Origin: Halopseudomonas sp002296055
GTDB taxonomy: Bacteria > Pseudomonadota > Gammaproteobacteria > Pseudomonadales > Pseudomonadaceae
Length of the DNA: 64,000 nucleotides
Direction: 5' to 3' (one strand)
Assembly (NCBI RefSeq): GCF_050876985.1
Contig: NZ_JBPAPP010000001.1
Position 1 is the first letter of the stretch. The number at the start of each line of letters is the position of its first letter. Position numbers and translations under genes: made by a program. The notes beneath the pieces are model-generated. The model made no database searches, had not been told where the DNA came from, and worked only from the letters and a program-made list of their open reading frames with translations. Of the stretch, positions 52,332 to 61,539 are shown piece after piece.

Positions 52332-54407
52332 TCATCGGTGCTGCCGCAGATAGGCAGCAGCCTGATCACTTGGTAGGGGGCGGCTGAACAGATAGCCCTG
52401 AAACAGGTCGCAGTCCAGCGCTGCCAGAATAGCTCGTTGTGCCTCGGTTTCCACCCCTTCGGCGACGACTTGCAGGCTCAGCTTGTGCGCCAGCGCGATA
52501 AGACCGGCGCACAGGTCGGCGTCGCGCTGGTCTTCGGCAATGCGCTCGACAAAGCTGCGGTCGAGCTTGATGGTTTGCACCGGTAAGCGCTTGAGATATG
52601 CCATGGAAGAGTAACCGGTACCAAAGTCGTCAATCGACAGTTCCACCCCCAGCGCGCTCAGCTGCTGGAGGTGAACACTGGCTAGTGCCGGATCATGCAT
52701 CATCATGGATTCGGTCACTTCCATGTGCAGATGGCCGCGCGGGATCTGGTAGTGGCTAAGCAACTGGCTGACCCGTTGAATCAAGTCCGGACTGGACAGC
52801 TGCGCCGGTGACAGGTTGACGGCAATCGGCACGCTGATGCCCTCGGCAGACCACTGGCTCATTTGTCGGCACGCCTGTTCGACTACCCAGTCGCCAATCG
52901 ACACGATCAGCCCCAATTGCTCGGCCAGTGGAATAAACTGATCCGGCGGCACCAGTCCGTGCCCGGCGCGGTTCCAGCGGATCAGCGCCTCCAGCCCAAC
53001 GGTACGGCCGCTGTCGGCCGCAATTTTGGGTTGGTAGTACAGCTCAAACTGACCAGCCTCCAACGCGCAGCGCAGGTCTCTCTCCAGGTCCAGGCGACGA
53101 CTGACGGCCTCGCCCAGGGACGCAGAGTAGAAACAGCATTGATTACGGCCTTGGTCTTTGGCGTGATACATCGCTGACTCGGCATTGGCCAGCAGCAACT
53201 GGGGGCTTTTGCCGTCATGCGGGTACAGGCTGATACCCAGGCTGGCAGTCAGCTGGAAGGGCTGATTGTCCAGCACGTATGGCTCCGCCAGACGCAGGCG
53301 AACGCGCTCGGCCAGCGAAGCTGCTTCTTCGGCGCTGGTAACGCGCGGCAGCACTACGGCAAAGGCATTGCTGCCAACGCGCGCCGGTTGGCCCTTGAGC
53401 CAGCTGGCTCCCTCCAGGCGTTGAGCAACCTGACGCAGCACCTCGTCGCCAGCCTGTTGGCCGAGCGTATTGTTGAGGTATTTGAACTGGTCCAGATCGA
53501 GCATGAGTACTGCCGGTGCTCGGCTGCGCCGCGCTGCGTCGGCTAGTTGGCGCTCCAGCATTTCTTCCAGTGCGAGGCGGTTGCGCAAGCCGGTGAGCGC
53601 GTCTGTGGTGCGCTTCAATTCAAGGTCACGGCGCAGCGTCAGCAGCTCGGTAATTTCCGAAGAGAAGCCGATCAGCGCGCTAGGGTGGCCCGGCAGCGCG
53701 ATGGGGATCTTGATCGACCAGAAGTGCCGGGCAATACCGGCGGTGTCGTGTACAACCTCTTCGCGTGCCTGGCGCTGGTTGTTATCCAGCACCTCACGGT
53801 CCAGGGCAATCAGCTGGCGCGCAATCTCGGGTGTATGCACATCGTGATCCGTGCGGCCGATAATGTCCCTGGTGGTGGTGCCGTACAGCTCGATGACTTT
53901 CTTGTTGGCGTACAGGTAGGTGCCATCGTTGTCCTTGACGTAGATGTAGGCATCGACGTTGGACAGGATGGTATTCATCAACTGGTTATGGCGTATCGCG
54001 TTGTCGGTATTCAGCTTGTCGGCGGTGAGAGGCGACGAAATTCCGCTGAGTCCGACGATACGGCCGTCGGTACTGCGGATTGGTACCTTGATGGTCCAGA
54101 ACAGGCGGCGTTGCTGTTCGTGGCGCAGTACTACTTCTTCTTCCTGATGGATCTCGCTGCCTAGTGTCAGAACGTCAAGATCGTTCTGCAGCAGCGCCTG
54201 GGAGTGCTCCATGTTGAAGAAGTGACTGTCATCCAGCCCGAGCACTTGCGACAGGTCTCGTTGGTAGAGTTCGCAGACCGCCTTGTTGGCGTAAAGATAG
54301 CGGCCCTGGGCATCCTTGACGTAGACGTAGGCGCCGATCGAGTCGAATAGGGCGCGCAGGTTGTTGCTGGTACTCTGGTATTCAATATCCGTGTTTTCCC
54401 GGCCCAT
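52332..54407 (-). CDS. PAS-PAS-GGDEF-EAL c-di-GMP phosphodiesterase with degenerate GGDEF
   Basis: A 691-residue soluble protein. PAS domains lie at ~15-125 (DSIGAYVYVKDAQGRYLYAN) and ~140-255 (SNVDAYIYVKDNDGTYLYAN). The GGDEF-like domain (~265-425) has RVGSNAFAVVLP in place of GGDEF, so cyclase activity is unlikely. The EAL domain (~440-690) keeps LEALIRWN, NLSPAQL, EVTES, DDFGTGYSSM, KLDRSFV and EGVETEAQ, so c-di-GMP hydrolysis is expected. The two PAS domains are close repeats of each other. It is likely co-transcribed with the DUF6151 gene. Confidence 0.9.
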   Translation of the reverse strand: MGRENTDIEYQSTSNNLRALFDSIGAYVYVKDAQGRYLYANKAVCELYQRDLSQVLGLDDSHFFNMEHSQALLQNDLDVLTLGSEIHQEEEVVLRHEQQRRLFWTIKVPIRSTDGRIVGLSGISSPLTADKLNTDNAIRHNQLMNTILSNVDAYIYVKDNDGTYLYANKKVIELYGTTTRDIIGRTDHDVHTPEIARQLIALDREVLDNNQRQAREEVVHDTAGIARHFWSIKIPIALPGHPSALIGFSSEITELLTLRRDLELKRTTDALTGLRNRLALEEMLERQLADAARRSRAPAVLMLDLDQFKYLNNTLGQQAGDEVLRQVAQRLEGASWLKGQPARVGSNAFAVVLPRVTSAEEAASLAERVRLRLAEPYVLDNQPFQLTASLGISLYPHDGKSPQLLLANAESAMYHAKDQGRNQCCFYSASLGEAVSRRLDLERDLRCALEAGQFELYYQPKIAADSGRTVGLEALIRWNRAGHGLVPPDQFIPLAEQLGLIVSIGDWVVEQACRQMSQWSAEGISVPIAVNLSPAQLSSPDLIQRVSQLLSHYQIPRGHLHMEVTESMMMHDPALASVHLQQLSALGVELSIDDFGTGYSSMAYLKRLPVQTIKLDRSFVERIAEDQRDADLCAGLIALAHKLSLQVVAEGVETEAQRAILAALDCDLFQGYLFSRPLPSDQAAAYLRQHR

Positions 54408-54588
54408 CGGGGTGCCTCTTGTTTTGCCAGCATCGCCGCAGGTGCAGGTCGCTGCGCGGGCGTTTTTTCAATAGTGATACCACAGCTTGTATGACGGCGT
54501 CAGCCTCGGCAATCAGACTGATGGCCAAGGCATGGACAAAGGCAGAAAAGAGAGGGGGTGTGGGCGCGCAGAGCGCGCCCGAGAGGGG

Positions 54589-55920
54589 TCAGGCCAGTTG
54601 TGCCCAGAGGTCGTATTCGTCGGCGTCAGTGACTACCACGCTGACCAGATCGCCTGGCTGCAGCGTTTCGTCGGTATCCAGGTATACGTTGCCGTCGATC
54701 TCGGGTGCATCTGCTACCGAACGGCCGATCGGGCCTTCTTCGTCGACTTCATCAATGATGATCTGGATGGTCTTGCCGATTTTCTGCTGCAGGCGGGCCG
54801 TGGAAATGGCCTGCTGGTGGGCCATGAAACGCTCCCAGCGCTCCTGCTGGACGTCTTCGGCAATGGGCTCAAGACCCAAGTCGTTGGCGGGAGCGCCCTC
54901 AACAGGGGAGTACTTGAAGCAACCAACGCGGTCGAGCTGGGCTTCGGTCAGCCAGTCCAGCAGGTACTGGAAGTCTTCCTCGGTTTCACCCGGGAAGCCG
55001 ACGATAAAGGTTGAACGAATGGTCAGCTCTGGGCAGATTTCGCGCCATTTTTTGATGCGCGCCAAGGTTTTGTCTTCAAAGGCCGGGCGCTTCATGGCCT
55101 TCAGCACTTTGGGGCTGGCGTGCTGGAAGGGGATATCCAGGTACGGCAGGATCTTGCCCTCTGCCATCAGCGGGATCAATTCATCGACGTGCGGGTAGGG
55201 GTACACGTAATGCAGGCGAACCCAGATCCCCAACTCGCTCAGTGCCTCACACATTTCTGTCATGCGTGACTTCACTGGGCGACCGTTCCAGAAACCGGTG
55301 CGGTACTTGATATCCACACCGTAGGCGCTGGTGTCCTGGGAAATGACCAGCACCTCTTTCACGCCAGCCTTGGCCAGGCGTTCCGCCTCGCTCAACACAT
55401 CACCGACCGGGCGGCTGACCAGTTTGCCGCGCATCGACGGAATGATGCAGAAGCTGCAACTGTGGTTGCAGCCTTCGGAAATCTTCAGGTAGGCGTAGTG
55501 GCGCGGCGTCAGTTTGACGCCCTGCGGCGGTACCAGATCAATCAGCGGGTTGTGATCCTGCTTGGGCGGTACCACCTCGTGAACTGCGCTGACAACCTGC
55601 TCGTACTGCTGCGGACCGGTAACAGCCAGGACGCTGGGGTGCACGTCGCGAATCGCATTTTCTTCCACACCCATGCAGCCGGTGACGATCACTCGTCCGT
55701 TCTCGGCGATAGCCTCGCCAATGGCGTCGAGTGATTCGGCCTTGGCGGTGTCGATAAAGCCGCAGGTGTTGACCACGACTACGTCGGCATCTTGATAGGT
55801 GGGCACCACCTGATAGCCTTCGGTGCGCAGCTGCGTCAGGATGCGTTCGGAATCGACCAGCGCTTTCGGGCAGCCGAGTGAAACAAAGCCCACCTTGGGG
55901 GCGTTGGACGGGGCGGACAT
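54589..55920 (-). CDS. rimO: Ribosomal protein S12 methylthiotransferase
   Basis: A 443-residue radical-SAM enzyme that adds methylthio to Asp of ribosomal protein S12. The N-terminal MTTase domain has VGFVSLGCPKALVDSE and VVVNTCGFIDTAK. The radical-SAM cluster is CNHSCSFCIIP, and a C-terminal TRAM domain ends the protein. The sequence favours RimO over MiaB (GCPKALVDSE). The start at 55920 has GAGG 6 nt upstream; the longer open frame to 56028 is not conserved-looking. Confidence 0.95.
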   Translation of the reverse strand: MSAPSNAPKVGFVSLGCPKALVDSERILTQLRTEGYQVVPTYQDADVVVVNTCGFIDTAKAESLDAIGEAIAENGRVIVTGCMGVEENAIRDVHPSVLAVTGPQQYEQVVSAVHEVVPPKQDHNPLIDLVPPQGVKLTPRHYAYLKISEGCNHSCSFCIIPSMRGKLVSRPVGDVLSEAERLAKAGVKEVLVISQDTSAYGVDIKYRTGFWNGRPVKSRMTEMCEALSELGIWVRLHYVYPYPHVDELIPLMAEGKILPYLDIPFQHASPKVLKAMKRPAFEDKTLARIKKWREICPELTIRSTFIVGFPGETEEDFQYLLDWLTEAQLDRVGCFKYSPVEGAPANDLGLEPIAEDVQQERWERFMAHQQAISTARLQQKIGKTIQIIIDEVDEEGPIGRSVADAPEIDGNVYLDTDETLQPGDLVSVVVTDADEYDLWAQLA

Positions 55921-56076
55921 CAGGAACCTCACGGGAGAGCGGTGGCATGAACTGCCATTCTTTGAAGCCGCGTATTTTATCTGCCAGCTGGGTGGCCTGC
56001 CAGCTCCGTGACATGCATCGGTGACCATAACCGACGGATTGCACGCTCAGCCGTTGCATCTGTCTGCATAGCTGCA

Positions 56077-56095
56077 TACAATGAGAATTATTCGC
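56077..56095. promoter_or_regulatory. Fur box upstream of ECF sigma module 2
   Basis: The central AATGAGAATTATT (56080-56092) matches 11 of 13 core positions of the Fur consensus, and ATTCGCATT follows, a form typical in front of Pseudomonas FecI-like genes. It lies ~30 bp upstream of the sigma start. Confidence 0.7.
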
Positions 56096-56120
56096 ATTTA
56101 ATGGAAGGGATTGAAGCACC

Positions 56121-56633
56121 ATGACGGTGGGGGATCAGGCGCGGGAAGAGTGCGGGGCACTTTACGCTGAGCATCATCGCTGGCTGTTGGGCTGGCTGCG
56201 CCAGCGGCTGGGTTGCCTGCACGACGCTGCGGACCTGGCGCAGGATACCTTCGTGCGGGTGCTCAAAGCGCGGGACGCTGCTGCGCTTGAGCCGATTCAC
56301 GAACCACGTGCCTTCCTGCGCACGGTCGCCGGACGGCTGCTTTCCAACCACTTGCGTCGCCGCGCGCTGGAGCTGGCCTGGCAGCAAACCCTGGCCAGCT
56401 TGCCGGAGCCGGAAATGCCGTCGCCAGAGGTGCAGGCAGTGTTGCTGCAGACGCTGCACGAGATCGATGCGCTGCTGGACGGCTTGCCGAGCCGCACCCG
56501 CCGGGTGTTCTTGCTCGCTCAGCTCGAAGGATTGACCTACGCACAGATTGCCGAGCAACTCGGCGTCAGTGTGCGCACCATCAAACGTGACATGGCGGAG
56601 GCCTATGAGCAATGCATACTGCTGACCCCCTGA
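56121..56633 (+). CDS. ECF sigma factor, FecI-like (module 2)
   Basis: A 170-residue iron-starvation sigma factor. Region 2 contains HHRWLLGWLRQRLGCLHDAA then AQDTFVRVLKAR; region 4 has GLTYAQIAEQLGVSVRTIKR. It resembles the module-1 sigma but differs along its length, so it recognises its own promoter set. It is preceded by a Fur box and by GGAAGGGA 10 nt before the ATG. Its 3' end overlaps the FecR gene by 22 bp. Confidence 0.93.
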   Translation: MTVGDQAREECGALYAEHHRWLLGWLRQRLGCLHDAADLAQDTFVRVLKARDAAALEPIHEPRAFLRTVAGRLLSNHLRRRALELAWQQTLASLPEPEMPSPEVQAVLLQTLHEIDALLDGLPSRTRRVFLLAQLEGLTYAQIAEQLGVSVRTIKRDMAEAYEQCILLTP

Positions 56634-57607
56634 CATCTGGCCAGCCGCGCGAACAGCTGGATCGCGCGGTCATTCGCGAGGCGGCCCAATGGTTGGTGCG
56701 CCTGAACGAGTCGGCGCATGACCCGCAACTGGCTGCCGAGCTGGTCCAGTGGCGGGCGCGCAGTGAGCAGCACGAGCAGGCTTGGCGTCGTGCCCAGCAG
56801 GTCAACGACAAGTTTGGTCTGCTACCTCCGCAGCTGGGAATGTCAGTGCTGACCGAGCGTAGTGAGCTGTCCCGCCGTCGTGCTATCAAGTCTCTGGTGT
56901 TGCTGATGACCGTGTTGCCGGCCGGTGTTGCGGGGTATCAAGCACTGCCCTGGCGCGAATGGCAAGCCGACTACAGCACCCGCACTGGGCAGCAGCGCAG
57001 CCTGACCTTGAATGACGGCAGCGAGTTGACGCTCAACACCGATACCGCCCTGGACGTGCAGTTTGACCGCCACCAGCGCCTGATTCGCCTGCACCGAGGC
57101 GAGCTGCTGATCGACAGCGGCGCCGACCCGTTGCAAACGCCGGAGCGTCACCGCCCACTGCGGGTACTGACACGCCATGGTGGTGTGCGTGCACTGGGTA
57201 CCCGATTTGTAGTGCGGCAGCAGCGCGAGCATACACTGGTGCAGGTATTCGACGGGGCGGTAGAGATTGAGCCGCGCAGCAGCGGCCGGAGACCGCAGAT
57301 CCAGGCTGGCCAGCAGTTGCGCTTTGACAGTCGCGGTGCTGGTCTACCGCAGCCGGTTGATCCGCATGGCGCTGATTGGGCAGAGGGCGTGCTGGTCGCG
57401 GACAGGCTGCCGTTGGGGCGCTTTTTGGCGGAATTGAGCCGCTATCGCCCTGGCTTGCTGCGGTGTGATGACAGTATTGCCAGTCTACCGGTCAGCGGTG
57501 CTTTCCAGCTGAACAATACCGATCAGGTGCTCGCGAGCCTGTCTTATAGCCTGCCGGTCAAGGTGGTGTACCGCACCCGCTACTGGGTGTCGATCAGCGC
57601 CGCCTGA
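56612..57607 (+). CDS. FecR-family anti-sigma regulator (module 2)
   Basis: A 331-residue transmembrane regulator: cytoplasmic DUF4880-like domain (REAAQWLVRLNESAHDPQLA), TM helix near residue 95 (AIKSLVLLMTVLPAGVAGY), FecR domain (LTLNDGSELTLNTDTALDVQ, IRLHRGELLIDSG) and a C-terminal STN-like part ending RTRYWVSI. It inserts the receptor signal into the sigma factor. It starts inside the sigma gene, so translation is coupled. Confidence 0.92.
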   Translation: MHTADPLTSGQPREQLDRAVIREAAQWLVRLNESAHDPQLAAELVQWRARSEQHEQAWRRAQQVNDKFGLLPPQLGMSVLTERSELSRRRAIKSLVLLMTVLPAGVAGYQALPWREWQADYSTRTGQQRSLTLNDGSELTLNTDTALDVQFDRHQRLIRLHRGELLIDSGADPLQTPERHRPLRVLTRHGGVRALGTRFVVRQQREHTLVQVFDGAVEIEPRSSGRRPQIQAGQQLRFDSRGAGLPQPVDPHGADWAEGVLVADRLPLGRFLAELSRYRPGLLRCDDSIASLPVSGAFQLNNTDQVLASLSYSLPVKVVYRTRYWVSISAA

Positions 57608-57697
57608 CCTGCCTTGTCGCGCGGGTTGTCCCCTTTTGACAGCTCGCGTGTCTTTAACAAGGACAGTAACCCCCTTCGCCTGAAAGGAGTCCTTGAA

Positions 57698-60139
57698 ATG
57701 GCAGGTTTTCCCTCCCCACATGCTGCCCGAGCGCAGCTTTCCCGTCTTGCTCCGCTAGCCTTGGCTGTTGGGCTGAGCGCCTTGGGTGCCCCGCTAGCCG
57801 TGGCCGATAGCGCGACTGGCGCCGCGCATCAGTATCAGTTGCCGGCCGGCGATATGGCCGCTGCGTTGACCAGCTTCGCTCGCCAGGCGGGCATCAGCGT
57901 TCAATTTGATGCCGCCCAGATAGCCAGCTTGCAGGCTCCTGCGCTGCGCGGCGAGTACAGCATCCAGGAGGGCTTTGCGCAGCTGCTGGCGGGTAGCGGA
58001 CTGCAGGCTGTGGAGCAGGGGCAGGGCGTATACGTGGTGCTGCCGTCCAGTAGTGATAGTGCGATGCTGGGCGTGTTGCTGGTAACCGGTGAGCGGGTTG
58101 CCGGGGACCCGACGGCGCCGACCGGCAGTCTGGTTGCACGCAGCAGCCTGAGCGCGACCAAAACCGGGACCGATCTGCTGGCGACGCCGCAGGCAGTCAA
58201 TGTGGTCACCCGTGAGGAAATCGAAGCCCGTGGCGCTGGAGACCTGGCGCAGGCCCTGCAGTACACGCCTGGCGTGATCAGCCAGTATGGCAATACCGAC
58301 CAGCGTCACGACTGGTTCTCGGTGCGCGGCTTCAATCCGGGCCGCTTCATGGATGGATTGCGCCTGCCCTTCGGCGTGCTCGGCTACGCGCAGCCGCGGA
58401 TCGAGCCGTTCTTGCTGGAGCGCGTTGAGGTGCTCAAAGGCCCGGGTTCAGTGCTTTACGGCCAGTCCGCTCCGGGTGGCCTGCTGAATATGGTCAGCAA
58501 ACGGCCCACGGAAACCACGCAGGGCGAGCTGCGGGCCGAGTACGGTAGTCATGAACATAAAGAGCTGGGGCTGGACCTGGGCGGTCCACTGGATGAACTG
58601 GGGCGCGTACGCTACCGGTTGGTGGGGCTGCTGCGCGATGCCGACTCACAGGTGGATCACGTGGGTGAGGAGCGGCAACTGCTGGCGCCATCGTTGTCCC
58701 TGCAGCTCAGTGAGAACACCAACCTCACACTACTTGCCCACTATCAACATATCGACGCCGATGGTGGCGGCGCGCCCCCTGCGTTGCCCGCCCAGGGAAC
58801 GCTGTATGGTGGCGCTGCCTGGGGCAAGTTGGGGCCGGATACCTTTATCGGTGAGCCCAACTACGATCACTTCAGCAACAAGCAAATGTTCTTGGGTTAT
58901 GAGCTTGAGCACCGTCTGAACGATATCTGGACCTTGCGTCAGAACCTGCGGCTGGCCCGGGTAGAGACCGACACCCAGCGGGTCCAGGGTGCAGCCCTGA
59001 TGGGTAACAACCTGGTGCGCTACGCCTGGGCGTTTCCTGAAGACTCTGACTCCCTGACGCTGGATAACCAGGCGCTGGCTAGCTTCAGCTGGGGGCAGGC
59101 AGAACATCGACTGCTGCTTGGGCTGGATTACCAGCTAGAAGAGGGGACCTACGACGAGCATTTTGACGGCTTGAACGTCAGCCCTATTGATCTGGTTACC
59201 CTGGCGTACACCGGGGATGCGGTAAAACCGCCGCTGACTACCCGACGCGAGCAAGATCGCTACCAGCTGGGCGCGTACTTGCAGGATGAGATCGCAATCA
59301 ACGGATTTACCCTGCACCTTGCAGGTCGATACGACCTGGCGGCGGCTGATAACACGACCCGCAATATGGTGGCTGGCACCAAGACTGATGTTGATCAGCG
59401 TGACGAGGCATTTACCGGTCGCGTGGGCCTGGTGTATGAGTTCGACAGTGGCTTTGCGCCTTATTTCAGCTACAGCGAATCCTTCTTGCCGACCAGCGGC
59501 ACGGATGCCAGTGGTAATGCGCTGCAACCCACTGAGGGCAAGCAGTATGAGCTGGGGCTGCGTTATCAGCCGCATGACGGCAGCAGCCTGTGGACACTCT
59601 CTACCTACGAGCTGACGCAGCAGAATGTGCTGACGCGCGACATGCTGACTAATCAGCGCTCGCAAACCGGCGAGGTGCGTGTGCGCGGCCTGGAGCTGGA
59701 GGCCAAAGTACAGCTGGCAGAGGGTTTGCAAGCACTGGCGTCCTACACCTTGGCAGACAGCGAGATTACCCGAGACGGCAATCCGGCCGTGCAGGGCAAC
59801 GAGCAGCCGTTTGTCCCCAACAAGCAGGGCAGCCTCTGGCTGGCTTACTCGGTTCAGCACGGTGTGTTACGTGGGCTTGGGCTGGGCGGCGGTGCGCGCT
59901 ATATCGGTGAATCGTACGGTGAAACTGCAAACCTTTACGAAACCGACGGCGTCACTCTGTTTGATGCCAGCCTGAGCTATGACGTGGCCCAGGCCATGGG
60001 AGCGGAGAATGGCGTTACATTGCAGCTGAGCGCCAACAACCTGACTGATCGGGAATACCTTTCTACCTGTATTTCAGCCTTGGGTTGTTACTGGGGTGAA
60101 GGTCGTACGGTGACGGGGTCGGTCAGTTACAACTGGTAG
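57698..60139 (+). CDS. TonB-dependent siderophore receptor with STN domain (module 2)
   Basis: An 813-residue outer-membrane transducer. The signal ends near PLAVA. The STN domain (~45-120) has LPAGDMAAALTSFARQAGIS. The plug has TPQAVNVVTREEIEARGAGD and LKGPGSVLYGQSAPGGLLNM. The barrel ends in GSVSYNW. RHDWFSVRGF and LQYTPGVISQYG are features of FpvA/FoxA-type siderophore receptors. It belongs to the sigma/FecR pair just upstream. AAAGGAG lies 8 nt before the ATG at 57698; an upstream frame to 57614 lacks signal-peptide character. The ligand is unknown. Confidence 0.93.
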   Translation: MAGFPSPHAARAQLSRLAPLALAVGLSALGAPLAVADSATGAAHQYQLPAGDMAAALTSFARQAGISVQFDAAQIASLQAPALRGEYSIQEGFAQLLAGSGLQAVEQGQGVYVVLPSSSDSAMLGVLLVTGERVAGDPTAPTGSLVARSSLSATKTGTDLLATPQAVNVVTREEIEARGAGDLAQALQYTPGVISQYGNTDQRHDWFSVRGFNPGRFMDGLRLPFGVLGYAQPRIEPFLLERVEVLKGPGSVLYGQSAPGGLLNMVSKRPTETTQGELRAEYGSHEHKELGLDLGGPLDELGRVRYRLVGLLRDADSQVDHVGEERQLLAPSLSLQLSENTNLTLLAHYQHIDADGGGAPPALPAQGTLYGGAAWGKLGPDTFIGEPNYDHFSNKQMFLGYELEHRLNDIWTLRQNLRLARVETDTQRVQGAALMGNNLVRYAWAFPEDSDSLTLDNQALASFSWGQAEHRLLLGLDYQLEEGTYDEHFDGLNVSPIDLVTLAYTGDAVKPPLTTRREQDRYQLGAYLQDEIAINGFTLHLAGRYDLAAADNTTRNMVAGTKTDVDQRDEAFTGRVGLVYEFDSGFAPYFSYSESFLPTSGTDASGNALQPTEGKQYELGLRYQPHDGSSLWTLSTYELTQQNVLTRDMLTNQRSQTGEVRVRGLELEAKVQLAEGLQALASYTLADSEITRDGNPAVQGNEQPFVPNKQGSLWLAYSVQHGVLRGLGLGGGARYIGESYGETANLYETDGVTLFDASLSYDVAQAMGAENGVTLQLSANNLTDREYLSTCISALGCYWGEGRTVTGSVSYNW

Positions 60140-60165
60140 TTCTGCTGTGGTGGTGCACCCAGTCG

Positions 60166-60195
60166 AAAAAAAAGGCCGCGTTTGCGGCCTTTTTG
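60166..60195. terminator. Bidirectional terminator between TonB receptor and small lipoprotein
   Basis: AAAAAAAAGGCCGC, loop GTTT, then GCGGCCTTTTTG: the stem is flanked by A8 and T5, so it can terminate the + strand receptor and the convergent lipoprotein gene. Confidence 0.85.
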
Positions 60196-60200
60196 TTTGA

Positions 60201-60419
60201 TTAGCGCTCGATGATTTCCTTGACCTCGTCCTGCGGAATCTGACGATCGCGATCGGTAGCGTCCTCATATTCCATCATGCCGGTTTCTTCATCAATTTCC
60301 GGCTTGTCCTCGGCTTCCATGATCTGGCCGTCGGTGGTGCGTACCAGATAATCGTTGCCGCAGGCAGTAAGGGCAAACAGGCCGAGAAGGGCGATAGAGA
60401 TCAGTTTCAACTGTTTCAT
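60201..60419 (-). CDS. Small YgdI/YgdR-family lipoprotein
   Basis: A 72-residue lipoprotein: signal MKQLKLISIALLGLFALTAC with lipobox LTAC. The mature part NDYLVRTTDGQIMEAEDKPE resembles YgdI/YgdR (DUF903), followed by an acidic tail containing DATDRDRQIPQDEV. Function is unknown. AAGGAG lies upstream of the ATG at 60419. Confidence 0.88.
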   Translation of the reverse strand: MKQLKLISIALLGLFALTACGNDYLVRTTDGQIMEAEDKPEIDEETGMMEYEDATDRDRQIPQDEVKEIIER

Positions 60420-60537
60420 GTGACTACTCCTTGCACATAGTTGTGTTTACCAAATACACAGTTTGTGACAGAAGTATGGCGCCAAAGGTTCACTGATCGG
60501 AGATCGAGTGTGACGTTGATCACACTCGATACGCGTC

Positions 60538-61494
60538 TTATACCGCCGCGCCGGAGCCGTTAAGGCGGGCCTTGATGAACTGAAGACAGGCCTCTGGCTG
60601 GGTGATTGGCAGCATGTGACCACCGTCGATCAGCGTCAGCTCCGCGTTGTCCAGACGAGCGGCCAACTGCTCGCCCTGTTCCTGTGGGTTGAGGATGCGA
60701 TCCTCTCGGCCGTAGAGAATGCCGATGGGCAGTTGTAGGTCTTCGTAGCGCTGTTGCATCTGTGGCAGCACTGTTTCCACCGCCGCCAAGTCACGCGAGG
60801 CGGCAATGAAATGGCTTGGGCGCAGCCCCAGCAGGCCACCACCACGCAACGGGAAGTCTGCCGGTGCCTGCTCTGGGCCAAACACTACTCCCAGCACCTG
60901 CTCACGCTTGCGAATGGACAGGGGGATCGCCAGTGTCCAGCCAACCAGCTTGCGCAACCAGCTCTGACGAATCGCCAATGCGGCGAAGGCATCGGACACC
61001 TGTGAGGGCATATGGGTGAGCGGCGCGATCAGGGCGAGGCCGCGCACTTTGTCCGGGTGACGCAGAGCTGTAGCCAGCGACACTGCGCCGCCCAGCGAGT
61101 GACCAACCAACAGGGGCTTGCCCAGCTGCAGCGCATCGATGACGCCGGCTACGACGTCAGCCTGTACCGTAAGCGACGCAGAGGCGGCATCTGGACGTAC
61201 CGAATAGCCACTGCCCGGGCGGTCGATAGCGACTACCCGGTGGGTCTTGGCCAGTTCGTTGATCAGGCCGTAACCGAAGTTCTGAATAACCCCGGTCAGG
61301 CCGTGAATGAGCAGCAGGGTATCGGGCCCGGTGCCTTGTTCTACGTAATGGATGCGGTTGCCCATGATGGTGACAAAGCGCCCCTCAGGAGGCATCGCCA
61401 GTTCAACCCGTTTGGCAACAAAGAGCGTGTAGAGAAATAGCCCTAACAGGGCCAGAGCAAGCACCACCAGTACGGCGGTAATCAGATAGTTCAC
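60538..61494 (-). CDS. Alpha/beta hydrolase with N-terminal membrane anchor
   Basis: A 318-residue hydrolase. An N-terminal TM helix (TAVLVVLALALLGLFLYTLF) is followed by a complete fold: oxyanion LLIHGLTGV, nucleophile VGHSLGGAVSL, Asp in LYGREDRILNP and His in DGGHMLPI. The start is GTG at 61494 with AAAGGA upstream. It lies in the same direction as the SDR and Baeyer-Villiger genes, about 45 bp downstream of the SDR. In that setting it may hydrolyse the ester made by the monooxygenase; this is inferred. Confidence 0.85.
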   Translation of the reverse strand: MNYLITAVLVVLALALLGLFLYTLFVAKRVELAMPPEGRFVTIMGNRIHYVEQGTGPDTLLLIHGLTGVIQNFGYGLINELAKTHRVVAIDRPGSGYSVRPDAASASLTVQADVVAGVIDALQLGKPLLVGHSLGGAVSLATALRHPDKVRGLALIAPLTHMPSQVSDAFAALAIRQSWLRKLVGWTLAIPLSIRKREQVLGVVFGPEQAPADFPLRGGGLLGLRPSHFIAASRDLAAVETVLPQMQQRYEDLQLPIGILYGREDRILNPQEQGEQLAARLDNAELTLIDGGHMLPITQPEACLQFIKARLNGSGAAV

Positions 61495-61539
61495 GGTCGT
61501 GTCCTTTGGCGTGAGTGTGGCGCTGGGTCCGTCTTCTTG

